64,000 bases of DNA from Terfezia claveryi (taxonomy: Eukaryota > Ascomycota > Pezizomycetes > Pezizales > Pezizaceae), in assembly GCA_015179025.1 (NCBI GenBank), contig WHUX01000163.1:57563-121562 (forward strand). Reading direction: 5' to 3'. Shown piece by piece: positions 1 to 10,077 of the stretch. The position numbers and the translations under genes are program-made. The notes below the pieces were generated by a model. It worked only from the letters and a program-made list of their open reading frames with translations. It had not been told where the DNA came from and did no database searches. The stretch's first letter is position 1; each line of letters begins with the position of its first letter.

Positions 1-207
1 GGTGTGGGCCTCATGTCCCTGGGAGAGCTGGAGGGATGTCTCAAGCTGCCAGGGCCTTGGCAGAAAACCTTTCCTTTGCCCTTTTTTGGCTGGCGGCTAC
101 CTACCACTAGCTCACGGCTCACTTTTCGTTTTTGCCGATCGGCTCTGGAGTTTCCTCTTGGTGCATTGCTCCATCTGCTTCCGTGTTTCGGCATTTAGAG
201 ATTCATT
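1..207 (+). repeat. 5' half of a split plus-strand LINE tail element
   Basis: This stretch continues at 3247, on the far side of LINE copy A. The repeat TAGAGATTCATT at 196-207 recurs at 3247-3258 as the target-site duplication of that LINE. Rejoined, the sequence leads into the plus-strand tail at 3270-3400. No coding domain is recognisable here. Confidence 0.5.
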
Positions 208-437
208 TTTATTTTTTTTATTTTTTAAAAAACCAGTTACTACCTATGCGGCCCCGTTAGGGGGGCCATGAGGAGCCACCCAGAAGCCTGGGTGGATTGA
301 AGGATAGGGCAAGTTAATCTGCCAGACCCGCGTGAACTAGATACAAACTTGACTAACTGAACTGATAACTGAACTGATAAAGAAAATCGTAATGCCAAAA
401 TGGCGAAGGAACTCGTGATAACTGTAAAGAAGAACTA

Positions 438-2719
438 CCATACTGCACGGGCTAGCGGATCATCACGTGCAAGTGGATCATATTTTCGGCTATCTCCGGG
501 AGGTACGAGATCTAGTTACACGACACCCTGAGGCCTCAAACGAGGTGTGCGAAGGCCCTGGGGTAGGGGAAGGGGGTGTATGGGGTATATCTGAACATGC
601 AGGGGCTGGTGTAGCCAGCGTAATGGTGGATAAAATGGAACTTGACAACCCAATAGACACAATATCATCCTCGCTTTCCCAGCCTTCCAGCTCATCCCCA
701 CTCCAACCCATATTCTCTGATCCAGACTCAAACACACTAAGAGATACAAAAGAAACCCGCTTACCCTTTCCGCCCTTCTGCTTCAGAGTTTGTGGACCTG
801 CTTTCTTCCTTGAACCTACCCGGATGGTCTTATTTGCTTGCTTTTCATGCTTTTCATGCTCCTTTCGTTCTGCTTCCTCTCGCTCTTCATAAAGCTGCTT
901 CAAAAACTTGCCATCCATAACAGTGCCTCCTCCGCGACCCAACTGCCATTGATCAGGCTTCGCATTTAGGTTCTGTGCCTCCTTCCACTGGAGAAACGTC
1001 GCATGCTCCAGTGCCCGATCCTAATCCGCCGCAAGTGCAAACTTTTCCAACTGGTGGATAAGATCCAATAATTCTGCACAAGATAATTCGGAATCTTGAG
1101 ATCGTAACTGAAGTGTTGCTTGTCGAACCTTTCTATAGATCTCTGCAGTATTTCGGGGGGTTGGAGGCTCAACTGGATCAGGTGGGGGTGCTTTAGTCGC
1201 TTTAGTAGAGATCTCCGGTCCGAGCGTGAGTTTGTCTAAGATATGCCGTGGGTTATGTGGGATAAGGCCTGCACCACGCCAGGCACTAAGGATATTTTTT
1301 GGCGTATAGGTAGCCTTACAAGCAGCCACAAGTATAGGCAAAAAATTTCCTTTGTTGATTGTAACATTTCCAAATCGAACAAGATGATCCACCTGTTTCC
1401 CATATGCCTTCTGCAGGAGAGAGAACAAACTGACATCGAGTGGTTGGAGGAGGTGGGTCGAGTGTGGTGGTAAACAATATGCAATGATATTAACAGTTAA
1501 GCAGAATTCAATGAATTCAATACTTATATGTGAGCCATGACCATTCCCAATTAACATCCGATATTCTCCTGCCTTAATTGAACCTTTTATTACTTCATGG
1601 AAATGTTGAATCCACTGAAGTCCAAGTGACCGACTTGTCCAACCTTTCTTAGAATAGCTGAACTTCCAGTTATCACAGTCAATCTCAGGGGATTTTAGAA
1701 ATTGATACCATCCCATATAGTGTCCTGCACCTTTATAAATAACCAGTAGAGGCAATACATTCCCACTTCCAGATATTGCTTCTACCACTATTATCATCTC
1801 TCGATTGCCATCTGTAGCTAGCTTTCCAGTCATACCTCTACCCCGATAGAGGCAAATGACTTTAGCACGATCTGAAATACCTTGGCGAAATCCCTTCTCA
1901 TCCATATTATATGTGTGCCTGTCAAGAATATTATATAGGCGCTGGAGATACTGCAATTTAGTGAAGTGGGATCAAATTAGATTTGGGTCACTTGCTTTGA
2001 TACGTTTCTTATCAAACTGGCTGCTGAGCTTGGAAACGAGTTCAGGATGTCGATTCAAAAACCTGGTAATCCAGTTTCTTCCTACTATAGACTCTTCATC
2101 CCATTCTTTCCCCTTGAGTAATGCTACTGCTTCCTTAACATGCGCAATCCTAGGAGGGAACCCCCACTCCTCTAGCTTCACAATCCATCGTACGATTGCC
2201 TTCTCCTCCGCAGGTGTACATAGCTGTCGTGATATATGTGCTTTAGATTGAGATTGTCCACTATTTAGACGTCGATGTAGGGTTGTATATCCAACTCCAA
2301 AAGCATCTGCTGTTTTCCGAATAGAGGGGTATTGGCCTCCTTCATATGCCAATATTGCACAACGAATGGTGAGCTCCCGTTTGGTTTCCTCCATCCGCTG
2401 GCGTTGCTTAAGCCTTCCCATTACGCTGTATTCCCATTAGTTCACTATTACTCTTATTAATTGCATGGCAATAAACGAAACCACTTACTAGATTTAGACC
2501 GGGAATTTTCCTTAACACTGCCTTTAATTTTCGCAGACCTCTGAAATAGCTTAAGGCGTGCCTCCAGGTGATTCCGTATCCCTTGGTAAGTGTTGGATAG
2601 GTGTTGCGTTGACACTCCGTCAAGAACTGGTGCCGTGGTTGCCCCGCAAATACCCCACGCCGATCACCGTGGGGGCTGATCCACATGCACGTGATGATCC
2701 GGAGGCCCGTGCAGTATGG
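438..2719 (-). mobile_element. pogo/Fot1-type DNA transposon, element 1
   Basis: The element is bounded by terminal inverted repeats of about 40 bp starting CCATACTGCACGGGC (438) and ending in its complement (2719), with TA duplicated at 436-437 and 2720-2721. Length is 2282 bp, almost equal to element 2 (2277 bp). It holds one minus-strand transposase gene. TA targets and DDE_1-class transposases are typical of the pogo group of Tc1/mariner. It sits in the 3' untranslated region of LINE copy A and is therefore younger than that LINE. Confidence 0.93.
490..2421 (-). pseudogene. pogo-type DDE transposase, two in-frame stops
   Basis: A single frame of 643 codons runs from ATG at 2421 to a stop at 490. 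It is broken by TGA at 1972-1974 and TAG at 1021-1023. The N-terminal ~150 residues carry a psq-like helix-turn-helix (SIRKTADAFGVGYTTLHRRL) followed by a CENP-B-type DNA-binding domain (NWITRFLNRHPELVSKLSSQ). The catalytic part starts with NMDEKGF, the first Asp. The second block reads LIGNGHGSH where the family usually has D before GHGSH, so the second catalytic Asp appears replaced by Asn. The third block is STHLLQPLDVSLF. The acidic, Ser/Pro-rich C-terminus (490-942) has no domain I recognise. The transposase would cut and paste the element; this copy should be inactive. Confidence 0.9.
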
Positions 2720-2812
2720 TACCTAACTAGCGACTAACTTAACTGATGAAGAAAACAGTAATGCCGAAATGACGAAGGAACTCGTGATAACTGTAAAGAC
2801 GAACTAATATGA

Positions 2813-3246
2813 CTATGTGAGCTCGCGATATAAGAGCTTGAAGAAGGCCTCCGTGGTCTCATATGTCTCTTCCCCCTCCTTTCTCCACTCCAACTTGTCG
2901 AGCTCCGCCCAACTGCTTCTCCCTCCTAGGAGAGCTCTTCTAATGTGACCAAAACGTGGACAGGCGAATGTGATGTGATCCCCTGATTCTGATGGGTGGC
3001 CGCATGCATACCCTGGCGACTCGGCTTTCTTGACGTGGTAGAGCCAGCTTTTCTGTGGGCCTCGGTTTGTGCGCATCCAGGTGTAGGCCGACAGGGCATG
3101 TCGGTCCCATTCTACTCTTCTTGTGCCGTATCCTACCCCTGTTCTCGCAGTTTTCCGTGCGGCTTTGGAGGCTGCTCGTAGGCCCCCTTCTGTTGCTGTA
3201 TGGACTTTGCCCGATACGACGCCTAAGTGCGACTCCCAATTGGCGA
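2813..3246 (-). pseudogene. LINE-1 ORF2 C-terminal fragment (post-RNase H region and zinc knuckle)
   Basis: The minus strand is open from about 3246 to the stop at 2813. It reads the end of the RNase H region, then WDRHALSAYTWMRTNRGPQ, then a CCHC-like knuckle (CGHPSESGDHITFACPRF), and ends TEAFFKLLYRELT. The same block closes every LINE-1 copy here (7081, 12087, 15714, 17699, 21524, 36115). The C-terminal knuckle is presumably nucleic-acid binding during target-primed reverse transcription. Endonuclease, reverse transcriptase and the RNase H active site are absent, so this is a 5'-truncated remnant with no independent function. Confidence 0.85.
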
Positions 3247-3269
3247 TAGAGATTCATTATATTGCGGTA

Positions 3270-3400
3270 TATAGGTGCTGGACCTGGGAGATTAACTTGC
3301 CTTGTCCTGAATCCACCCGGGGTTCCGGCTGGCTCCTCATGGTCCCCTTACTGGGACCGAACAGGAGTAATGAGTTTTTAAAAAAAAGAAAAAAAAAAAG
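3270..3400 (+). repeat. Plus-strand tail-1 with A-tract
   Basis: LINE-type 3' end: GGTCCCCTTACTGGGACC hairpin, then AGGAGTAATGAGT and an A-rich run at 3379-3400. The hairpin differs from the usual GGCCCC/GGGGCC by paired changes. Sequence upstream of 3247 lies at 1-207, before LINE copy A. Confidence 0.75.
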
Positions 3401-3405
3401 CTTTG

Positions 3406-3921
3406 TCACCTGTCGTTTGGCTCGAATCGATTCCATGAGTCCTTGCCCCATTGATCCTGTGGCGCAGGATTCGTCATGCCCCTCATGTGGTGGTCCATGA
3501 ATGGCAACGGAGGGATGTCTTCTAGGGTTGATGCCCAGGGTGGTGGTCCCGTCGGCGGCCAAGGGGCGAGAGGTGGTCGTGGGGGAGATGGTGGAGGGGG
3601 GTGCCGGTGAACGCTTTGATGGGGTGGTCTCTGTGTGACACCAGGTTGAAGTGTTGGTGAGTTGGATGGATGATGGCGGCGTTGGTGTGGTGTCGGTGGG
3701 CACAGTGCCTGGTGGTAGGGGTGGAGCGGGGCGAGGATCCTCTTAATTTCAGTAACTCCCTGAAAACGCGTGTAATCAGACCGATGGTGAGCTGTCGCTC
3801 CTCTACCTATGTCATGCACCCTTGCGGAGCGGATTAGCTCTCGGATCTGCAGCAGCTCATTCCGCTGAGCCCTCATGTGAGTGTTAGATTCCCTAGCAAG
3901 GGTTGCATAGAGATTGTTCAA
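3406..3921 (-). CDS. Proline-rich open frame, possible LINE ORF1 fragment
   Basis: An uninterrupted 171-codon minus-strand frame. The N-terminal half is charged (NELLQIRELIRSARVHD). The middle, roughly residues 75-145, is very rich in Pro and His. It lies directly beyond the T-rich end of an ORF1-only LINE element (4012). Proline-rich linkers also occur in the ORF1 copies at 54.8 and 62.2 kb, so an ORF1 origin is plausible, but I see none of the conserved ORF1 block here. It may be chance coding in a GC-biased repeat. Confidence 0.25.
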   Translation of the reverse strand: MNNLYATLARESNTHMRAQRNELLQIRELIRSARVHDIGRGATAHHRSDYTRFQGVTEIKRILAPLHPYHQALCPPTPHQRRHHPSNSPTLQPGVTQRPPHQSVHRHPPPPSPPRPPLAPWPPTGPPPWASTLEDIPPLPFMDHHMRGMTNPAPQDQWGKDSWNRFEPNDR

Positions 3922-4011
3922 GTTACGAAAGGCCGGCTCTATTGCAATCGCCTTTTGTCCAATTGGTCTGCCTATATGTCTAGTTTCTCCACCATGTGCT
4001 TGGTATACCCC

Positions 4012-5916
4012 GTGTTTCTTTTTTTTTTTTTATTTTAATACTGGTTACTCCTATGCGGCCCCGTCCGGGAGGCCATGAGAGTCACCCGGAAACCCGGGTG
4101 GATTCAAGGGTGAGGCAAGTTGATCTGTCAGACCCGCGCCAACTAAATACAAATAACTAACACTGAGGCATTAATGATGTATACCCCGTGGGGAGGTCTC
4201 TTTCCTCCCTTGTCTAATCCCTTCTATGGTGGGGAGCAGGCTGTTGTGCCCCTTGACAATAGCATTTGTTACCATAAGTTCGAGCTGTTCAAACCTGTCG
4301 CCTTCCAGTACGAAGCTGCTATCCCAATCGGGCCCTTGCGGCGGTGGGGATATCGAGAGGGAGAGCGAGGGTGGGGGGGGGAGGAGGCTCGAGGTGTGGT
4401 CCCTCCTGAGCTCGGATCCGAGTTGTCTGAATAGCCGTGTATGAGGACTGCGACCTTGCGTCTGAGAATATGCCTTCGTCCTGATGCTTATCGTTCTCTG
4501 CTTTCCTTGAAAGGCTGCCTGGGGGCATGAGACGGCCCTGGAAGGTGGAGGTAACCAGCGAATGCCTTCAATTTGAGCTCTCTTGGTGTCTTCCTCAATC
4601 CAACGGCGTATCAGGCCTGGCTTGTATTTCGTTGGAGCAGATGAAATACTACGGCTCGTGCTCGTCTGGATGGTGAATTATTCGGAGGGTTCGGGAGTGG
4701 TGCCGCAACCACTCGTGCTCGTGTAGATGGAGACTTATTTGGAGGTTTCAGGGGTATTACCGCTGCTGCTGGCTCTTTGCCTTTGCCCTTCCCCCTTGAT
4801 TTGACTGCGATGGATTGGGTCGCTGCCTCTGCATATGTGCGTGCTGGAGGGGGGGCCGGTATAGCTGGATGTCGGGGGATCAGGGTTGGTGGATATTTTG
4901 TTTTGTATTAACCGGGAGTGTGGTCTGGGTGCCTGAATCAGAAATTGGTGGTAGTGGTTTCACCAGTACTTCGGCGGCGAGTTTCTGAAGCTTGTCCGCC
5001 CCCTCCCTCAACTCGCGTTCTCTACCTCCACCGATTTATGTCTGTCATACCACTGCTCCACCGCTTCCCTTTCTCGTCACCATGCGTCCTTCGCTTCTGT
5101 TAATTGACTTCGAATGTGTGGATCTAGCCTGCTTTCGAGGTGGTCAAAGGAGTGGTCTGAGTCTCCACATCCGACACTGATGTCTTAGGCGGTATTGACA
5201 CTGATGCCTGGGTTGGTATTTTACGTAGGCAGTTTTGAACTCTTAACGCGGCTCTCTCTCGTGTACCTGTACAATGAAGGCGGAGCCACCATATATCTTT
5301 TTTATGCTGATGGCCAATAATAGGAGGTGGTATTGCCATGCATCAAAACCTTTCTCGTGTTGTTCAGGGGATATAATGTCCAGCCGCTAGCAAATCATTT
5401 TTTAAAGCTTGAGGGACTCTGGTGATGGGGCTGCACTCATATCAATAACGCTTTCATCGCTTTCGTAACCATTGAGGTACGGTGGTAGTGGGTGCCCAGT
5501 GACTGGCATCCGGGTCTTTTGTCGGGGATTTCATAGACCCATCTTCCCGGGATTGTCTGTTCTCTTTGGCTTGGCTGGCATGTCGTTGGTGTGTTCGATT
5601 GGTTGTTAAAGTCGTTACTTTGCTGCTCGCCCACTCTACCGTACTGCGTTGCGTGGGAGTTAACTCAACTTTTTTTTTTTTTTTTTTTTTGAAGTCTATA
5701 CGTCTATGGAGCCTAAGGCTATGAGACGGTTCCGTTTCCTCACCTTAAAAGGCTCGGAACTCTCACGGAACAGTTAACTCAACTCAATGGGTCGTTGTGT
5801 CGGATGGTTGTTGCGTCCCCGCGGAGAGTATTGGCCAATGTGCGGATTGGGTAGACGTATTGACGACGGCGTAGCAGCAAAGGAGTGGGAGTTATATCTT
5901 GCGTGAGAGGATGCGT
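4012..5916 (-). mobile_element. ORF1-only LINE derivative E1 (ORF1 fused to tail-1)
   Basis: On the minus strand, ORF1-like sequence (about 5900 down to 4180) runs straight into tail-1 (4175-4035) and its A-tract (4017-4035), with no ORF2 between. The conserved ORF1 block related to PTKYKPGLMRRWIEEDN is readable at about 4560-4680, with frame breaks. The 5' part includes the GGCCAAT-containing stretch near 5838 that also occurs near 56128 and 63330. A short tail-2 insertion splits it at 5671-5771. It probably moved in trans using LINE machinery. Confidence 0.6.
5671..5771 (-). mobile_element. Short tail-2 retro-insertion with 13-bp target duplication
   Basis: A 101-bp insertion consisting of a T-run (poly-A on the minus strand) and tail-2 sequence (TCTATGGAGCCTAAGGCTAT). 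It is flanked by AGTTAACTCAACT at 5658-5670 and 5772-5784. This matches a heavily 5'-truncated retroposon. It lies inside ORF1-only element E1. Confidence 0.85.
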
Positions 5917-6737
5917 TTTCTTTTTTTTTTACTTGTTACTCCTATGCAGTCCCATTAGAGGGACGATGAGGACCCACCCGGAAGCGGGGGTGGATTCAGG
6001 ACCAGGCAAGTTAATCTGCAAGGTCCGGCGCGCCTAAATACAAAATGAGACGGGACTCCCATGCTGTCATTAACCGGCTAATGCCAGATGACCCCTGGAG
6101 GGCCTGACTGGAGCTCCGTCCCCAACGGGAAAGAAAGGATTGCCTACGGCCTGTGAATGAAACGTCTCCCAAAAACAAAATCATCGTATCGCTAGTATAA
6201 AAGACTCAAACCCCGGAAATGTCAATATCAATCAAACGCAGGTTGATATGGTAGATGATAAATAAAACTCTGGTAGGCAATCCAAGAAGAAGTAACATAA
6301 CGCTCGAGTGGGAATTTTCTCCGCAGTCCCTCCTCTCTTCCAAATCATATCGTGTGGTGCGGAAGCGTTTCCTTCACATGTGGAGCCGCTGGTCGAGGTT
6401 GATACTGTCCTTGATATATACAACCAGCGACGATGCCAGCTTTCCGACCCTCCTTCTTTCTTGTGTCCGCCAGCACCAAGAATTTGGGCCCTTGTTGTCC
6501 TCTTCAATCCATCGGCGCATCATACCGGGCTTGTACTTAGTTGGGGCGGCGTGCAGGACTACTGCTGGTGCTCGTGTTGGATTGTTCGGAGGATTGGGCG
6601 CTGGTGTCGCCATCGCCGGCTCTTTCCCCTTTGCTTGGGGGTGGAGCCTCCCCTTTTCCTTCTGGATCTCCAGGGTACGTCTTGCGTTTCGGGATATTCG
6701 GAGGGTTAGGGGGTCTGGGATTGGTCGCCGCCTCTGC
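5917..6737 (-). mobile_element. ORF1-only LINE derivative E2, 5' truncated
   Basis: The A-tract is at 5922-5932, tail-1 at 5933-6040, then a 3' untranslated region of the LINE-2 type (GCTGTCATTAACCGGCTA near 6063). ORF1 sequence follows at 6232-6613. As in E1, ORF2 is missing. LINE copy C is inserted at its 5' side. Confidence 0.6.
6374..6613 (-). pseudogene. LINE ORF1 conserved block (gag-like), fragment
   Basis: Minus-strand frame with a Pro/Asn-rich leader, then AVVLHAAPTKYKPGMMRRW, IEEDNKGPNSWCWRTQE and GKLASSLVVYIKDS. The same block recurs with changes near 4600, 55000, 58750 and 62330, always on the minus strand and always upstream of a LINE-type tail or alone. Its repetition identifies it as the conserved core of this LINE family's first ORF. 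ORF1 proteins of LINEs normally bind RNA and form the ribonucleoprotein; no zinc knuckle is visible in this block. Truncated at both ends. Confidence 0.65.
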
Positions 6738-7823
6738 TTTTTTTTTTTTTTTTTATATACTTGTTACTCTTGTGCGGCCCCGTTAGGGGGGCCATGAGGA
6801 GCCACCTGGAAGCCCAGGTGGATTCAAGGGAGAGGCAAGTTAATCTGCCAACCCACGCAAATAAATACAAATACAAAGGAGTAGCCTCATACTGACATTA
6901 ACGGACTAGCCGATGACCCGGGAGCCTGACAGAGCCTCGACCTCTGACTGAACAATTAAATAAAGGTGAAAATAAACTGAGCTTGTACTAGAAAATAAAT
7001 GAAACTCGTCAAAAGAACTGCTAATATAAAGGAAACTCGTGGTAGTTGATGAACTGGTAAAACTTTGAACTCTAAAACTCTTAAGTGAGCTCGTGATATA
7101 GCAATTTGAAGAAGGCTTCCGTAGCCTCGTAGGTTTCCTCCCCCTCTTCTTCTTTTCTCCATTCTGGCTTGTCGAGTTCCTCCCAGCTGCGCTTCTCTCC
7201 TAGTAGGGACGTTCTGGGGCGGTCGAAGCGTGGACAGTCAAAGTAACGTGTTCTCCTGTCCAGTGGATGACCGCATATGCACTCCGCCGACTCCGCTTTA
7301 CCGATGTGATGGAGCCAGCTTTTTTGGGGACCTCGGTTTGCGCGCAACTAAGTGTAAGCTGATAGGGCGTGCCGGTCCCACTCTACTCTCCTAGCCCCAT
7401 ATCCCGCTCCTGTTCTGGCTTCTTCCCGTGCAGCTTTCGACGCAGCCCGGATCCCGACTTCAGATGGAAACTGGCGTTACAGTCCGCCCTCTCATTCCCC
7501 TCGATCCCTATGTGGCCCCTGACCCATGAGAATTTGTAGTACTATGTGTGTTGTTGATCATCATGGACTTGATGCCCCTCTCAATGCCAGACCGGGGGGG
7601 AACACCTATGCTCATATTGCGGACTGCCTGTATCGCCGCCTGGGAGTCCGATAGGATGCTGATCATGTCCGACTCTTCTTTACCTATAGCTAGTTGCATG
7701 GCGTAGAGTTCACAATCCGCTACTGTGGCTTTGGTGCCCAAGAAACCCCCGTAGTCGTGATAGATCTATAGAGACGCTGTTCCCTGTAGTGCGTGCTGGT
7801 TTAAGGGTCGATGGGGCCATTTG
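6738..7823 (-). mobile_element. LINE-1 copy C, 5'-truncated
   Basis: Poly-T at 6738-6755, tail-1 at 6765-6865, a 3' untranslated region with repeated AACTCGTG motifs, ORF2 C-terminus (7081-7347) and RNase H (7508-7741). Near-identical 13-bp flanks GGTCGCCGCCTCT (6723-6735) and GGTCGCGGCCTCT (7824-7836) fit an aged target-site duplication. Confidence 0.8.
7081..7741 (-). pseudogene. LINE-1 ORF2 RNase H and zinc-knuckle fragment, frameshifted
   Basis: Two minus-strand frames. The upstream one (7508-7741) reads KATVADCELYAMQLAIGKEE and ILSDSQAAIQAVRNMSIGVP, which are the Glu and Asp motifs of RNase H. The downstream one (7081-7347) reads NRGPQKSWLHHIGKAESAEC, CGHPLDRRTRYFDCPRF and ends LLYHELT. 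The link between them (about 7348-7507) is frameshifted and lacks part of the sequence seen in LINE copy B (15190-15460). RNase H would degrade the RNA template in first-strand DNA; this copy cannot encode a working protein. Confidence 0.85.
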
Positions 7824-7904
7824 GGTCGCGGCCTCTTTCTCCCTCTCTTTCTTTAAATCATTTTCTCATTCTTTCTCACACATGTATCTATCTTCTGCTC
7901 TCTG

Positions 7905-8035
7905 CGCGCCGGACCTGGCAGCTTAACTTGCCTTGTCCTGAATCCATCGGGTTTCCGAGTGGCTATTCATGGTCCCCTTACTGGGACCGAATAAGAGTAA
8001 CAAGTATTTAATAAAAAAAAATTAAAAAAAAATAT
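7905..8035 (+). repeat. Plus-strand tail-1 with A-rich end
   Basis: Reads GCCGGACCTGGCAGCTTAAC, then a GGTCCCCTTACTGGGACC hairpin, then AAGAGTAACAAGTATTTAAT and A-rich sequence. It is the 3' end of a LINE-2 or ORF1-type element on the plus strand. Its 5' part is not identifiable beyond about 7840. Confidence 0.7.
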
Positions 8036-8227
8036 AAATCTCCTTCTATCATCGCATATTTCCAAGCGCCACTTATCTTCCCCATTTTGTTTGTAGCTTC
8101 ACTTCATCGTCTAGGGGACCGGGAGGTGGGTTGAATTTTAATCCGTTGTAACTAAAATCGTTGTGACCCTGATGAGGTGGATGTGCCATGTTAACCACGC
8201 ACCCGCAGGAATGGGGTCAAAAGGTAT

Positions 8228-9110
8228 TTAAATAAAAAGAAAAAAAAAAAAGATGGGGTCCAAAGAGTCGGGGAAGGGATTTAGCTTCAGTAATTGACTG
8301 TTGATACTGCAGATGGTCTCTACATCGTGCTCATCGAGTGGCGGGTACCCCTTTTCTAAGCCGTTGGAGGTGATGGCCTCCATTGAGTCTGGGGCTGATG
8401 CGTGTGGCGTTGGTGTGGCGGCTGTGACGCTTGCTGAGTAGTGATTGTGGACGGATATCCAGTGACTGTTAGTAAATTGTCTTTTCTCTTTCCATGAGCA
8501 ATGTTGTGCGTAGGAGTTCTCTATTTTCTGAGTGCCTGCTGTTGTATGTGCCGGAAATATCGTGGGCCAATGCCCTTGTGTGGTACGTTTATGAGGGCGA
8601 GGCAAGAAAGGAACGGGTGGAGATGGGAAAAAGAGTTCAAACGAGGGGGAAGGGGTCGCGATAATTGCTCCCTTTAAGTCTATGTGGATATTCTCGTTGT
8701 CGACGGTGAGGGCTATCTCGTGGTGCTGTCCGCTTCTCTGTAGGTACTAGGTGCTCTGGCTGATGAGATCGACCGAGCCCTCGTTCTGCCAAAGTTCTTC
8801 CAACTGAGGCTGCTACCAAAGCTAGGAGGAATGTCGGTGAGTGGATGCGTACTCGGAAGTGTTGGGTGCGTTGGCGAACTTCCGAATACGGTGTCTCTGG
8901 GAAGAGTGGTAGGATATCCTTGAGATCGTGAGCTTTGAAGCTGGCAGAAACTTCAGAACGAAGGTCGCTGGGGATAAAAATTAGATATTCTTGAAGCATT
9001 GACGAGCTCCTTCGAATGATGCTGGATGTGAGTCGGGGGACCTGCTATGTGTTGTGGACGTCGACTTGTGCGTGAGGTAGCTGTCGCACCATGCTGAATT
9101 CTACTGCCAA
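8228..9110 (-). pseudogene. LINE ORF1 N-terminal region, degenerate
   Basis: Minus-strand sequence near the 5' end of ORF1. The frame at 8637-8999 reads MLQEYLIFIPSDLRSEVSAS followed by FKAHDLKDILPLFPETPYSE. The same passage is recognisable at about 56340-56460 and 60050-60170, which is why I call it the ORF1 amino-terminal region rather than a host gene. A second frame at 8228-8605 overlaps the next part out of phase. No catalytic motif is present. Confidence 0.5.
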
Positions 9111-9785
9111 GGACACAGTCGGCGGACTGCTCAATGTCGGAGCTTACAAGTTGATAAGTCTGGTTGGCACCAAGGTTAGTTAAAGGTGTTTAGTTACTTC
9201 TGAGCAGACAACTCGACCTCAGGGTACTCTGTCTTGCATTAGCCCCTCGAGGAGATAAACATCAGGGGATAATTGGGAGTATGTAGTCTGGTTGGGACCA
9301 TGATAACAGACAGAGAAGTTGTAAAACCTGACTAGATAACAGAATGTCCGGAGAGTCTTTTGCGCTGGCGATTTTTTTTTATATATATATTAAAAAACTC
9401 CTTACTCATGTGGGTCCCAGTTCTACATACTCGTAAACTCACCCAGTATAGCTTCCCACAATTCGGAGTTGAAGCAAGAACCGTAAAAATGTACTATGTT
9501 GCTGCTTCCGAACACACCAAAAAGACGTTCATAAACACTGCCTGCCTGCCTAAAACCCATGTGTAAGTTAACAAAAGATATGGAATATCTGTTAGGCAGC
9601 GGAAATAACAGCAGCGGGGTAGCACGGATGCAGAGCAGATCTGTAGCAATATATGAACTATAGAGGATGATAACACGCGGAGTGTACAATAGAGTGCAGA
9701 GTACACTTTGGCAGTAGTGATGATGCGGGTGAAGACTTGCTTCATTCTTAACATAAATATAGGTACATGTCCGAAGCGTTGTCCA
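9111..9785. other. Unclassified flank of the Ginger A insertion
   Basis: No coding domain recognised. Two phrases AGTCTGGTTGG (about 9157 and 9290) recur at 28002 and 38309, hinting at an old dispersed repeat. The last ~90 bp are continuous, before transposition, with the sequence after 16091. A fragment resembling a tail end (TTAAAAAACTCCTTACTCAT) lies near 9390. Confidence 0.4.
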
Positions 9786-10077
9786 TGTTCTGGCCTACCC
9801 GGGAATTTTGCTGATTCGAGAATAGGCCAGCCCAGTCGCGACTGGGCTGGCCTCCCCGAGAAGCCAAACGATTCTTGGGAGGGCTGGCCTACGCACGAAT
9901 ATTGGCCTGCCCGGGAATGCAAAATTGAAATTCCTCCGGAGGCCAGATCATGGGTTGGCCTCCCCGGGAATGTGATTACGAAATGTAGTAAATTAGTGAG
10001 GGTACATGCAAGATGAAAATGCATCAGCCATCAGCGCTGAAGAACATGAATTGTCCTCAATAGTAGAATAAAATACA

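Larger units (their letters stand above)
208..3246 (-). mobile_element. LINE-1 copy A, 5'-truncated Tad-like non-LTR retrotransposon
   Basis: A minus-strand LINE fragment with its A-tract (seen as T-rich) at about 208-230, the shared tail-1 at 235-330, a 3' untranslated region and the C-terminal part of ORF2. It is flanked by the 12-bp duplication TAGAGATTCATT (196-207 and 3247-3258), the expected mark of target-primed reverse transcription. Its 3' untranslated region is split by pogo element 1 (438-2719). It is truncated in the RNase H/zinc-knuckle region, so it was dead on arrival. Confidence 0.85.

Noticed and set aside
1856..2251. 131-codon plus-strand frame
   Set aside because: It is antisense to the pogo transposase and shows no domain.
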